Below are positions 1 through 9,687 of a stretch of 27,065 bases of DNA, piece after piece. The notes under the pieces are model-generated. The model made no database searches. It saw only the letters and a list, made by a program, of their open reading frames with translations, and was not told the origin of the DNA. The position numbers and the translations under genes were made by a program. This DNA is from Terramyces sp. JEL0728. Lineage: Eukaryota; Chytridiomycota; Chytridiomycetes; Rhizophydiales; Terramycetaceae. The stretch lies in assembly GCA_027603945.1 (NCBI GenBank), contig JADIIU010000157.1, positions 1 through 27,065 on the forward strand. The letters are read 5' to 3'. The number at the start of each line of letters is the position of its first letter. Within the stretch, counting starts at the first letter, position 1.

Positions 1-1
1 A

Positions 2-1363
2 ATGTCAGCACAAAAGGCTACAGTCAACGATTACCTCTATTGCGCACTGTTGTCCATCCCATGGATCGCAATCCAAGCTATTTGGCAAACTGAATTTGGA
101 ACAGTAAAGGATACTATGATCCACTACGGGTTGAACCCAGATGCAGCTGGTTTGATTTGGATGTTTGGTCCAATTACCGGATTCTTTACAGCTCCTTTGG
201 TTGGTGCATACTCTGACGCTTGCACTTCGAAATTCGGACGTCGTCGTCCATTCATTGTTGGTGGTTTGCTCTTGACCATCGTCTTCTCTCTCTGCTTTGC
301 TGCTGCTGAATATGTCAAGGGATATCAAGTTTTCCTTGGATATATCTCGTTTGTTATGCTTGATATCACCATTAATGTTATGCAAACCCCTGTTCGTGCG
401 CTTGCTTCCGACTTGGCTCCAGCCCACATGCAGAGCACTGTACAGTTGATGGCTGCCGGCTTCCAAGGTCTTGGCTCCATCATTGGTTTCTACATCCAGA
501 AAGCACTTGGCGCAGATGCAACTCTTTTATCTCTGTTCTCTATTGTCATGGCAATCAACTTTATAGTCATCTCTGGTGTCTGCTTTTTGATCAAGGAACC
601 ACAGCATGTCCCAAAGGAAAACGTTGAAATTTCCTTCACTGCCCCGTTCACCACTGTTATCAAGAATGTGTTTGCTATGGATGCCAAGATGGCAGTTGTC
701 TGTGCTGTAGAATTCTGCTCATGGTGGGCACTCTTCTTCTGGTGGACCGATTCTTCTACCTGGTGGAAGTTGAATGTCTACGGAGGCTGTATCACTGTGT
801 CTGGAAACGACGGCCCAGACTCTGCTTGTCCAAAGGGGTCTGCTGGAGACTTGGCTGCACAGTCTGGCGGTAGCGATTATGACAGCACTGGTATCTACGC
901 CAACACCATCCAAACCCTTTTGTCCATTGCTCTCGGCTCGCTAGTCTTGTTTGGCTTGCTCAAGAAAGTAAAGTACATCTACTCTCTTGGACTTGCTCTC
1001 GGCGGTGTCTTGTTGATCTTGCTTAAATTTGGACCAAAGTCTGTTGGATTCGCATGGTTGGTTACGCTTGCTATGCCAGTGGCTATCTCTGTCATCCAAG
1101 CTTTCCCATTCGCAATCGTTGGTTCATACAACAAAGGAAACGACGGCCAAGACACTGGTGTGCAAATGGGTCTCTTGAACCTGTTCATCTGTCTCCCACA
1201 ATTCTTGGTCACCATCATCACCAACGGAGTTCAAATCAGCGATACCACTGGTCTCTTCATTTCTGGGCTTGCTCTCTGTCTCGGTGCCGTCTTTGCTCTC
1301 TTCATCACTGAAGTCGATCTCGACAGCTCTTCGCCTGATGTTGAGGGAAAAACTAAAGCTTAA
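2..1363 (+). CDS. GPH-family sugar/H+ symporter (sucrose-transporter-like MFS protein)
   Basis: Intronless 453-residue polytopic protein starting with the ATG at position 2; upstream sequence is outside the window, so an earlier start or 5' exon cannot be excluded. The diagnostic segment is GPITGFFTAPLVGAYSD followed by CTSKFGRRRPFI (about residues 56-85), which matches the loop 2-3 signature of glycoside-pentoside-hexuronide/sucrose symporters (SUT type). About twelve hydrophobic segments span the protein, with a larger hydrophilic Gly/Ser/Asp-rich loop at about residues 255-295, presumably extracellular. By family it would import a disaccharide or related sugar with protons at the plasma membrane or vacuole; the substrate is not predictable. 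The C-terminus is short and acidic (about residues 437-453). AATAAA lies 18 nt after the stop. It converges on CDC45. Confidence 0.88.
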   Translation: MSAQKATVNDYLYCALLSIPWIAIQAIWQTEFGTVKDTMIHYGLNPDAAGLIWMFGPITGFFTAPLVGAYSDACTSKFGRRRPFIVGGLLLTIVFSLCFAAAEYVKGYQVFLGYISFVMLDITINVMQTPVRALASDLAPAHMQSTVQLMAAGFQGLGSIIGFYIQKALGADATLLSLFSIVMAINFIVISGVCFLIKEPQHVPKENVEISFTAPFTTVIKNVFAMDAKMAVVCAVEFCSWWALFFWWTDSSTWWKLNVYGGCITVSGNDGPDSACPKGSAGDLAAQSGGSDYDSTGIYANTIQTLLSIALGSLVLFGLLKKVKYIYSLGLALGGVLLILLKFGPKSVGFAWLVTLAMPVAISVIQAFPFAIVGSYNKGNDGQDTGVQMGLLNLFICLPQFLVTIITNGVQISDTTGLFISGLALCLGAVFALFITEVDLDSSSPDVEGKTKA

Positions 1364-1380
1364 ATTCATAGACTTGCTTA

Positions 1381-1386
1381 AATAAA
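1381..1386 (+). terminator. Poly(A) signal AATAAA of the sugar symporter gene
   Basis: Canonical AATAAA 18 nt after the stop codon, within the 122-nt gap separating this gene from the convergent CDC45 gene. Nothing else is visible in the gap. Confidence 0.6.
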
Positions 1387-1485
1387 CTTCTTATACATAC
1401 TACTTGAATTTTCTGTATGATTTAATCAATCCTGTTCAACCGCCTACCGCAAACACATGAGGAATCCAATTACTACTACTATTTA

Positions 1486-3530
1486 TTAAACTGTTAATTG
1501 CAAGTTCTCTAAAAATGTCCCCAAGTCATCCTTTGCAACTTTGACACAACTGCTATCAAAGAAATCTATTGTAATTTCAATTCCAGTCTTGCTCGCTGCA
1601 TCCATAAACGCAAGGCCAAATAAACTGCATTAAAAAAGATTACTTTTTCCTTGACGGCTCTCTGCCTAGTACGAGATACGTACCCGTTTGTTCGTCCAAC
1701 GCAGCAATCACAAAAGGCAAGTGTTTTTGACGATGCTCCTAAAGTTAATAGAATTTACTTTGTATGCTTCAATAATAAATGTGGATAAGCGGTATAGAAG
1801 AGGTATACTCTTGCCGAATAAGTGTAGCTGCTCGCCATCCCCATATCCACTCTTTAGCACGCAAAACTGGAAATGTTTAAGTGTTTGGACTCGTTTTTTG
1901 AGCAGTAAACTAGATCCTGTGGATACAAGAATCTTTTGGTAGTGTATCGATAGTAAAATACCGTGTAGAATGATATGTGGGGAGGATAATGCGTCGTAAG
2001 CCAAGTAAAAATTTTTCAGCCAAGGTTTCCTGGCATCCAAGTCGTTTGATTCAAGTTTTCCTTTAATTTCCGAAATAATCTCTCCAGCTACTGTTTTTGT
2101 ACCTATGCCTGCACCTACCAATCCTCCTTCGCTCATTGCAGTTGTATCTTGGTATTTGTGTAGCAGATTGCTAGTCGCGGAAGTTAGATTTTCGTATCCG
2201 CTAAAAGAATGGTTATCCAAGAACGATGTACCACAATCCAATAATGCAGTTAGTGAATATACAGTGTCTGTTGCTGATAAAGTGGTAATATAGCCGTATT
2301 TGCGCTGAAAAGACGGGAACAAGAGATCTGGCAAGTTGTATAATGGGGCAATTTCTTCTAGTTTTTCTTTCAACAAAGATTTGAAGGATACAGACATTTC
2401 CTTGTAAAACTGCTTTGATTCTTTTTGAGGAAACCCCATTTTAACCAATAAATTCACTAATCGCTCTCTACCTTTTTCTTTCCAGATACCAAACCTAGTG
2501 CCAACATAAGTTGAATGGAAAAGGGAATCATATAAATTCCAATGTTTCAGCAACATTAATTGCATTTCCTCGATAAATTCTATGGAATAATCATCAGTCT
2601 TTGATTCTGATGCAATGGTTAAACGATCCACCTGGATCTTTAGATCTGCAGCATACTGTGTGTATTGCACAGTTGATAGTTTGCCATAAATATAATTATT
2701 AGTTGTACTTGTGATTGTATGCCTGAGATCAATTCTAATTACCACAAGAAGTTGCAGTTTTCTCTTCCCAGTTGTACAGATAATTCAAATAGCAAGTAGC
2801 AGATTGGTGTGCCGTAAAAGGTGCCTTCATTATAGTAATTATTAATAAGTTGTTTGTATTCTCTCTTGATCCGCTTTTTCGATGGGACACCGCTACTTAG
2901 ACTCTTGCGTTTCTTTTTCGGCTGTTCACCGTCCTCTTCGTTTTCATCCTGGTTCTCTTTTTCTGTATCACTGGCATCTCCATCTTCTTGATCTTCCTCT
3001 TCAGACTCTTCCCCTTCAGATTCTTCACTTTCATCGTCAGACGCGTACTACATAAACAAACAAATACTTGAATACTGTCATACGCTTCCTTTAGCTCATT
3101 GTGGTGCTCTATCGGTTCTTCATCAATAATAACTATTTGATTTCCTCCAAACAAATTGTGTAAATTCATTGGCCGATGTGAATCCAGAATATAAACTAAA
3201 GAATCGTTAATTTCCAAATATTCTTGTAAATTAACCATAATCCCAACGTTCAAGCATATTATCACAGGATAGGAATCCTCCAGTTTCAAATCAGAGTAAC
3301 AAGAAATAGGTAAAAACTGGTACGATATCAGATCTTGCTTTAGTAATTCCTTGTTAGTTTGTTCGTACTACTAGTATTTTTAGAGCGCAGAGAGAGTCAA
3401 CGTCAGAGTGGACGAGGATCATTACTGTCCCCTTTCCTACCTTGCGTTTCATTTGCTGGTATACATCAATGAAAAACTGCTTGATTTGAAATCCCATAAG
3501 ATTGAAAAATACTTTTCGCTGTTCGGACAT
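1486..3530 (-). CDS. CDC45: CDC45, replicative CMG helicase subunit
   Basis: Six exons on the minus strand: 3530-3369, 3349-3068, 3047-2743, 2722-1759, 1738-1644, 1624-1486. The five introns are 19, 20, 20, 20 and 19 nt. The spliced reading frame is 649 codons (648 residues), close to yeast CDC45. Family blocks appear in order: ILVHSDVDSLCALKI (DHH-like core, exon 1), YILDSHRP (exon 2), a long Asp/Glu-rich stretch beginning at about residue 149 followed by a basic PKKKRK, then LINNYYNEGTFYG, FGIWKEKGRERLVNLL, EEIAPLYNLPDLLFPSF and HLPFVIAALD. CDC45 joins MCM2-7 and GINS as the replication fork helicase in the nucleus. Exon 1 contains the start ATG followed by MSEQRKVFFN. The stop TAA is embedded in TAATAAA. 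All five junctions restore family alignment, so the model is firm. Confidence 0.93.
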
Positions 3531-3594
3531 TCAGGCAATTAAAGCAGCGATGTATCCTAATGTCGCTGATCGCAAGCTTAATAATCAAGTAGGA

Positions 3595-3600
3595 TTTATT
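3595..3600 (-). terminator. Poly(A) signal AATAAA of the Kish gene
   Basis: AATAAA on the minus strand about 20 nt beyond the Kish stop codon, in the 90-nt gap before the CDC45 start codon. Confidence 0.5.
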
Positions 3601-3620
3601 TATAAAATAACAATCTCAGT

Positions 3621-3856
3621 TCATGTAGCTACTAATAGTTTGACTCCCATACAAACCAATGCTAGCGAAACGTAGGGAGATAATCGCTCTCCTATCCTTG
3701 CAAATTTCCAAAACAATCCCACCACACCGTTTTTTTGTACAATCAGCGAAGGAAACTGGATTAAGATGAAGTTACTTGAGTTTTGAGGTATGTACATGTG
3801 CATATCAGCAGTAGAATTACCAGGACTAGTGATTGGAAGTTGAATATGGCTGCCAT
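3621..3856 (-). CDS. KSH1: Kish/TMEM167-family secretory-pathway protein
   Basis: Two exons, 3856-3776 and 3755-3621, separated by a 20-nt intron (GTAACTTCATCTTAATCCAG on the coding strand). The product is 71 residues, the usual length for this family (about 72). It begins MAAIFNFQSLVLVILLLIC and continues with GLFWKFARIGERLSPYVSL, both hallmark blocks of Kish/TMEM167, a tiny protein with two membrane segments in the early secretory pathway (Golgi), required for secretion. The N-terminal signal-like hydrophobic helix is residues about 8-20; the second helix is about residues 52-68. The gene is easily missed because neither exon alone is a convincing ORF. It lies head-to-tail upstream of CDC45 with about 90 nt between its stop and the CDC45 ATG. 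Confidence 0.92.
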
Positions 3857-4585
3857 TACTTTGTGATTGAAATTGAAAATTTGAAAAAATTGTAGTGCTG
3901 ATGCATTGATATCAGCGTTCTGCAACGACTCGCAATGTAAACACCAATTGCATAATCTTGATTATCCAAATATATATGTCTTGTCAAGCAGTTCCATATG
4001 AAAACCAATAATCATTCTGGCATTACTACATTGACCATCATATGACGAGCATGTGAAATAAACTGCTGGAATAATAGTCTTCCAAGCTAAGGCAGAACTA
4101 ATGGCGTTCTAATGATATTGGTTTTTCCACAAGTGCTTTAATTTCGCCCGATCGGATTAGGTTGGGATTTGGCCAGCCCGTTTGTCTATCCGGATTGAAT
4201 ACAAGATATTTATGGTCTGTATAATATTGCCTCTGCTTTGGACACGTACTGGTGGGCTCTACAGTTAAAATTAAAGCCAGCGCAGTTCGTGGCATGGGCA
4301 TCAATGGCAGGCTCACAAATACACTGTTGAGTTGGTTAATTGAAAATAAATATTTGTATATTAAAATGCATTGATCTTATTCCATTTCGTGGCTTTCAAT
4401 TGATCTGAAATTGTGGCTGGGCTCTTTTGAAAGACGGAATCCAGTAAATTGAGAGAAATTATGGAATTTTTACACATTACTGATCGCAATTATTTTGCGG
4501 TTGTTTACAGTACATTTTCCCTCCATTGTGTGTATTCTACAGCATTCTTTTATGAATCATCCTACGTGTCACATGGGGCTCAGTG

Positions 4586-4592
4586 TGACTCA
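4586..4592. promoter_or_regulatory. TGACTCA (bZIP/Gcn4-AP-1-type) site
   Basis: Exact TGACTCA heptamer 9 nt before the TATA box of the PAM2 protein gene. A CACGTG-like half element (ACGTG) lies at 4564-4568 just upstream. TGACTCA is the known binding site of Gcn4/AP-1 bZIP factors; its use here is inferred from position only. Confidence 0.4.
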
Positions 4593-4600
4593 GCAATCAG

Positions 4601-4607
4601 TATAAAA
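4601..4607 (+). promoter_or_regulatory. TATA box of the PAM2 protein gene
   Basis: TATAAAA 48 nt before the ATG at 4649, implying a 5' UTR of roughly 20 nt if transcription starts about 30 nt downstream of the TATA box. Confidence 0.55.
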
Positions 4608-4648
4608 GAAAAAACATTCCTGCCTGAAACATAGAAATTGTGTAAATA

Positions 4649-4900
4649 ATGTCAGTAAGATTCAACGAACTAGTTCAAGTTGTACATACTCACCATAAAT
4701 CGGATTACGATAGATCTTCGATCCTAGTAGACCCTATCACTAAAACTGACATTTTCGTTTTGTTACAATTAAGAAAGACTTTCCAACAACATACACTTTA
4801 TTTGGAATATTTAAGAAACATGATAGAAAACAAGAAGCATTTGAATATAAACGCTCCCGAATTCGTACCTAGAGGGTACTTTATGGACATTCAATTATAA
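4649..4900 (+). CDS. Small protein with a PAM2 (PABC/MLLE-binding) motif
   Basis: An 83-residue intronless protein. Residues 65-74 read LNINAPEFVP, a near-perfect PAM2 motif (consensus LNPNAxEFxP) with the key Leu65 and Phe72; PAM2 binds the MLLE domain of poly(A)-binding protein. The N-terminal part has VRF at residues 3-5 and SDYDRSSI at about 18-25, resembling a (V/R)xF...EYDR block found in small fungal proteins thought to bind protein phosphatase 1; this second resemblance is weaker. The middle, about residues 33-61, is probably helical. The likely role is cytoplasmic, linking something to the poly(A) tail, similar in concept to animal Paip2, but that is inference. The stop codon is part of TAATAAA, and a TATA box and TGACTCA precede the gene. 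Confidence 0.72.
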   Translation: MSVRFNELVQVVHTHHKSDYDRSSILVDPITKTDIFVLLQLRKTFQQHTLYLEYLRNMIENKKHLNINAPEFVPRGYFMDIQL

Positions 4901-5167
4901 TAAAAAGATAGAGTAACATTTTAATTTGTGTATTAATAGTCTGGCAAATCGGCCGCAGTTGATAATGGTATGACCGAATAACCGCTATTGCTGACTACAG
5001 GCACGGTTGATCTAAACCATTCCATTTTCTAAAGTAGCACTGGATCCGTGCCGACGGATGCATTTGATCCAGCACATAATCCTTGACTCAATTCGGCACA
5101 AATATTTAAATGTATTACGAGGTAATCAAAGATGTTATAACTCTGCAAGAAAAATTGAACTTGAAAA
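4901..5167. other. Intergenic, upstream of PPWD1
   Basis: 267 nt with the poly(A) signal of the preceding gene at its left edge. No TATA box at the expected distance, no RNA gene and no convincing coding segment is visible; a 30-codon minus-strand frame was considered and rejected. Confidence 0.4.
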
Positions 5168-7069
5168 ATGACAAAAAGAGATCTGGATGAAGAAAATAGT
5201 GATGATGACTTTGGACCTAAACCAGCACAAGAAGAAGTAGGACCACAGCCAGTGGAACTAAAGAAACACAAAGGTACACACAAATTAATTCCAGTGGACC
5301 ATGAAGAACTGTATCTCTCAAACCTTCCAAACACCGATTCATACGAAGTTTCATTGATGCACAGAGATACTGTGAATTTCGTATTCATTACAAAAACCGA
5401 TTTTTTAATTACTTGCTCTATTGATGGACATGTAAAGTTCTGGAAAAAGACTGACAAGGGAATTGAATTTGTCAAGCATTTCAGAGCGCATGTTGGATTA
5501 ATTACCAGCGGAACAGTTAGCTTTGATGGATTATTGTTTTGCAGTTGTTCAATCGACAAGACACTAAAGATTTTCGATGTTATTAATTTTGATATGATTA
5601 ATATGATCAAAACAGAGTATGTTCCGAATACGAGTTGTTTCGCTTACCAAAATGGACAAGCAGTGTCGCTATTGGCGGTTACTGGAAAGGAAGATAATCT
5701 GATTTACTTTTATGATGGGAAAACTTCGCAGGATATTATTAGGACTATATCTGTATTCCAAACTACGTCAATGATTCTGTATAATCCCGTTTATGATGTA
5801 TTGTTGGGGTGCGATGATCGTGGGATGATTGAATACTTTACTTTGGATCTTGATTCAGAACTTGGATTCAGCAAACCTGGAAATATGAAATGGAAATTAA
5901 AATCAGATACGGATTTGTACGAATTCAAGAAACAGCGACTAGTACCTACATCGATAGTATTTTCGAATGATTACAAAATGTTTTCTGTTTGGGAATTCAA
6001 ATCTAGAGTGTTGCGTATTTATGACTTTCTGACCGGCAAAATCATCAAAAAGATTGACGAGTCTCTGCAACTAATTTCTGAAAAACAGCAGGAGGCTGAA
6101 GACCGCATGGATGACATGGAGTTTGGACGGCGATTGGCATTAGAAAGAGAATTTGAGAAACCAGGCCAGGGACAAACGTGCAACTCTTGTTTTGACGAAA
6201 CCAATACTTTTATCATTTACCCTACAATGTTTGGAGTCAAGATGGTGAATCTAAAGAATGATAATACCGTGCTAATTGGTAATTATTCCTAACACTAGGG
6301 AAATCAGAAACAATCAGATACATGAATATATGTTTATACCAAGGTCAGCCTAAAAAGAAACAACTAGTAACTGTTGAAATGGCAGCATCTGAGAATATAG
6401 TACTAAGAGAGTCAGAAGAAACAGATCCCACAATATTCTGTACTTCATACAAAAAGAACAGGTTTTATTCATTCAGTAGGAGAGAGCCAGATTCCAGTGC
6501 AACCAGGGATATATTTAACGAAAAGCCAACGCGGGAAGAAGGAATCATCAATCAACAAAACGAAATTCAACAGCAGCACGGAACTGAAGCAATGATACAC
6601 ACTTCTTACGGAGATATTATTGTCAAGTTGTATCCGGAATATGCTCCTAAATCGTGCCAAAACTTTGTTGAATTATCTCAAAAAGGTATTTTTCGTTAAT
6701 GTAGGCTATTACGACGGATGCCACTTCCATCGTGTAATCAAGAACTTTATGATTCAAACAGGGGATCCGTTAAACGACGGCACAGGCGGTGAAAGTATAT
6801 TCGGCGGCGAGTTTGAAGATGAATTCCATCCATTTATCCGACATGATAGACCGTATATGGTCTCGATGGCTAACTCTGGGCCAAACACCAACGGCAGTCA
6901 GTTTTTCATTACTGTTGCTCCTTGTCCATGGCTGGATAACAAGCATTCTATTTTTGGCAAGGCTATTAGTGGGCATGATGTGATTCATCGTATTGAGAAT
7001 GTTGAAACTGACAAGTATGATCGGCCGTGGGAGCCAATTAAAATTATAGGGGTTGAAATCCGACAATAA
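5168..7069 (+). CDS. PPWD1: PPWD1-type WD40-repeat peptidyl-prolyl isomerase (spliceosomal cyclophilin)
   Basis: Three exons, 5168-6278, 6299-6685 and 6705-7069, with 20- and 19-nt introns; 620 residues, close to human PPWD1 (about 646). The N-terminal third to half is a WD40 domain (for example [33 protein letters not shown]). The linker carries the PPWD1 blocks MAASENI and [15 protein letters not shown]. The cyclophilin domain occupies about the last 155 residues, with the catalytic segments [23 protein letters not shown] and [11 protein letters not shown], including the Arg, Gln, Phe, Trp and His positions known to line the active site. The family acts in the nucleus in late spliceosomes, isomerising prolyl bonds. 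Each intron removes a stop and restores the family sequence. The stop TAA lies inside AATAAA. Confidence 0.94.
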
Positions 7070-7183
7070 ACTTTTATTGTAGTATTCACAAATGCCCGCC
7101 TGTTACTGGGCGTAATAATTGCCAAGTCGGATGCACCATATTATCAAACAGCTTTTTCGGTGTACTAGACTCTCATTTTTCAA

Positions 7184-8384
7184 ATGAATATTCTAATCTC
7201 GCTGCTGCTTTTGTTTGTGTGGGCAGATGAAGAACTAAACCCAATCCAACCAGAACCAGCTAATCTCAGATGGTACTTGCCAATCACTGGTCCACCACTG
7301 GCTTTTGTAGGTGTACAGGATAAACGAATCATTGTCCACACTGCAAATTCGGTAATTGGAGTCAACGCATCCAACGGAGCGTTTCTATACAATTCCACAA
7401 TCAAACAAGAATTCAAACTCGTGAAATTGACAGAGAAGTCTATTCTGACTGTATCTGTTGGCGACTCTGTGTATTTTGGAATGTGGGATTTACAAAATGG
7501 AAAAGGATACTTGTGGTTGGATTTAAAAGAAACCCGGGTTATTAATGTGGATATACTACTGAAAGATTACGTTTATATTCTGCTGAATGATAAAATTATC
7601 TGTTTGGATCATGGCGAAATTAAATTTGTTCATCAAGGTAGAGGATACGAATTTTTAGAGTACAGAGAAGATTTGATGGCGATTGGACACCATAATAATC
7701 ACCTAGTCTTTACAAAAATCGATGGCAGTGGTAAAGCCATCGACGATCTTGATTTTCAAGTGCCTATATCGACAGATCCGCAATTTGTCGTCCTGGGCAA
7801 CAATGAATTCTTGCTTTGGATTGATCAGAATAGGCTGTATGGATTAAACATGTACAGTAATGAATTGTTGGATTTCCAAGTATTTGCTGATATTGAAAAT
7901 TTTGATAAATTAAAGAAAGAGCTGATTTTAATTGACCAAAAAACTAACAGCGTGATCATTGCACTACCTGATTTCTATGTGCTAATGCACATTTTCAACC
8001 CACAAGATCCATATATTGAATACCATGATTTGGAACGGAATGGAAAGAGTGTTTTTATATTCAGAGATGAAAACAAGGATAGACCGACACTAGGACGCAT
8101 ATACCAACTGGAAGGCGTGTATATTTTTGATTTACTAGATCCAACGACAGGTAATCTGTGCTAACAAAGGCAAACTATTGCAAAATTACTACCTCGAAAA
8201 CAAATTCCACATCAAAATCGAAAAGGGATGGATTAATACATTCATGGTTGATTTGGAAAGCTATGCGTTTAATCTGGTTGTATTTTATAGCCAAGGGATA
8301 TGCAGTTTTCGAATGGAGGATTATATGCTTGATGAGCATGTTTATGAACAAGAGTACCTTCAAATGGTTCATGACGAATTGTAA
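7184..8384 (+). CDS. ER-lumenal protein with signal peptide and C-terminal HDEL (possibly EMC1-lumenal/beta-propeller-like)
   Basis: Two exons, 7184-8150 and 8170-8384, joined across a 19-nt intron (GTAATCTGTGCTAACAAAG); 393 residues. The protein starts with a clear signal peptide (MNILISLLLLFVWADE), has N-glycosylation sequons at N61 and N70 and ends in HDEL, the ER retrieval signal recognised by Erd2/KDEL receptors. HDEL is only read in frame after splicing. The body is beta-rich with repeated aromatic/hydrophobic strands and TTG/NG turns such as VNASNGAFLYNST and LLDPTTGKLLQN, reminiscent of the PQQ-like lumenal propeller of EMC1, but no EMC1 C-terminal block or membrane anchor is present, so the family is uncertain. 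The stop lies inside TAATAAA (8382-8388), supporting this as the true end. It is therefore likely a soluble ER resident. Confidence 0.7.
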
Positions 8385-8636
8385 TAAAGTGCTTGGTAAG
8401 TCATTGAATTCAACTGGGGCGTTGCAGGATTACATCCTGGTTTTTATATTTGGAGCACCTCTGTATTTGCGGTTATTTGGACGTTGTTACTGACAGCATA
8501 TGTCGTATTTTGATTGTGATCAATGACGAGTTTGAGATTACCGGCCATTTGAATCTTGGCTGTCTACAATATCTCTTAATATACCCTCAATTCTCTACCA
8601 GACACATTAGAAACCGATATTTCAATAAATTGCGAT
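8385..8636. other. Convergent intergenic gap
   Basis: About 250 nt between the 3' ends of the HDEL protein gene (+) and the PAH protein gene (-). It contains open frames in several phases, one with a hydrophobic run, but the upstream gene already ends in TAATAAA, so I see no supported gene here. Confidence 0.4.
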
Positions 8637-9325
8637 TTATTCAAGCAAGTCCAGCAGACCATCAAACAAACCAACTGAGAATAAAATAACGCAAGTGACA
8701 ATCAAAACGACTGCAAAAACAATCCAAATCCAAATATACCATTTACTCTTTGGTTTTTCCACTCTACTCTCGACATCAATCAACGGTTGCGTTTCAGCGA
8801 CAGTATCATTAGAATCTTGTCTGACAATCTTTGGTTGGCAAAACTGTTGAAATTCTTCAACTAGATCAGGTCTGGCTTTTAATAATTTTGTAACTAATCC
8901 AGTAACCTACATTAATGAATAGTACGGTATCTGCATCCAGCTGTCCTCTCTGGAAATCTCTGAATAGTGTAAGGAACTGGTCGTATACAGCTGGGTTATC
9001 CTTATAAGCTACTTTTATCTATATTAGCAGAGTATACTTTGTTTACAAATGCTATCGCAGATCCGAATTGAGTAGGTGCAGGCTGTACTTTAGGCTGTGA
9101 AATCATACACTCTTCAAACTGTGTAAGCAAGTGCGGATAATCCTGTAATAAAACAGAGACTCGTTCATGTACAGTATTTGAATCTATGGATTTCTTTTTA
9201 AAACTTGATAGGATAGAGTGGAATTCTTTGTTTGTTTCTGGTGGTGTCTGGGTGCGGATTTGGTCCAACAACGAATAGGCTCTTACAGAGTATGAACCTA
9301 TTGATGTTTCACTTTGTCTGTCCAT
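8637..9325 (-). CDS. Double PAH-domain (Sin3-type) protein with C-terminal transmembrane anchor
   Basis: Three exons, 9325-9038, 9018-8926 and 8906-8637, with two 19-nt introns; 216 residues. Residues about 12-75 form one paired amphipathic helix (PAH) unit (SYSVRAYSLLDQIR ... VSVLLQDYPHLLTQFEECM). Residues about 86-150 form a second, very close to Sin3 PAH (FGSAIAFVNKIKVAYKDNP, then VYDQFLTLFRDFQRGQ, VTGLVTKLLKARPDL). A polar linker leads to a strongly hydrophobic Trp/Ile/Val helix at about 183-205 and a 10-12 residue tail. Sin3 itself is a large soluble nuclear scaffold with three or four PAH domains, an HDAC-interacting region and no membrane span. This is a mini-protein with only PAH units, built like a tail-anchored protein. 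Location (ER or nuclear envelope) and ligands are inference. The stop overlaps AATAAA. Confidence 0.85.
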
Positions 9326-9687
9326 TATTTTGGTTGAACTTTTTGAGGCACGAAAAAATGAAATTGACTTGAAACATGTGAAATCAACAGCAAGTGTTTA
9401 TATTACTCATCCAGAGTATCGCCTTGATCCGAGAAGCAGCCTAATGCTGAAAAGTTAGAGTAGTCTGCGGATTTTCGCCAGTTTCGATCTTCTGTATAGG
9501 GTTATACAAACGTGCAGTTAGGAAATTGCCAACCCTGCAAGCCAGAGTTTGATTTGGAAAGTGTCAAGCTTAATAGTATCAAGCTTAATAGTGTCAAGCT
9601 TAATAGTATCAAGCTTAATTGTGTCACAAGACTTTCGGCCCAAGAAAGAAGCCATGCAGGAAATGGCCGACAGATTCTTTACAGAAA
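9326..9687. other. Divergent intergenic region with minisatellite
   Basis: Region between the minus-strand PAH gene and the plus-strand dehydrogenase. It contains a four-copy 15-nt repeat (9561-9620) and, at 9654, an ATG opening a 23-codon frame (stop at 9718-9720) that overlaps the dehydrogenase start in another phase. No TATA box at the expected distance was found. Confidence 0.4.
9561..9620. repeat. 15-nt tandem repeat, four copies (two 30-nt dimers)
   Basis: Four head-to-tail 15-nt units, GTGTCAAGCTTAATA alternating with GTATCAAGCTTAATA; the third base alternates G/A, so the higher-order unit is 30 nt. The last unit ends AATT and is followed by a partial copy (GTGTCA). Each unit holds a HindIII-type AAGCTT. 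It lies 68 nt before the dehydrogenase ATG. Confidence 0.9.

Larger units (their letters stand above)
3857..4648. other. Intergenic stretch between Kish (-) and the PAM2 protein gene (+)
   Basis: A 790-nt divergent intergenic region, long for this window. A 72-codon minus-strand frame at 4316-4098 and several open segments near it show no recognisable motif, and no pair can be joined by an intron of the standard form seen elsewhere here. The right end holds promoter elements of the next gene (TGACTCA at 4586, TATA at 4601). An undetected small multi-exon gene on the minus strand remains possible. Confidence 0.35.

Noticed and set aside
4098..4316. 72-codon minus-strand frame and neighbouring open segments (Cys-containing pieces) between Kish and the PAM2 gene
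   Set aside because: No recognised motif. The only possible joining intron (22 nt starting GTGG) lacks the donor and branch pattern of the 36 other introns, and no AATAAA follows at the expected place.
4933..5025. 30-codon minus-strand ORF (MEWFRSTVPV...)
   Set aside because: A 30-codon open frame is expected by chance, no family match, and no upstream exon can be joined with a standard intron.
8385..8513. Hydrophobic segment (SVFAVIWTLLLTAYVVF) as a possible membrane anchor of the HDEL protein
   Set aside because: It would need an intron that does not keep the frame, while the upstream frame already ends in HDEL plus TAATAAA.
8450..8689. 79-codon plus-strand ORF antisense to the PAH gene 3' end
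   Set aside because: Shadow frame over a well-supported minus-strand exon.
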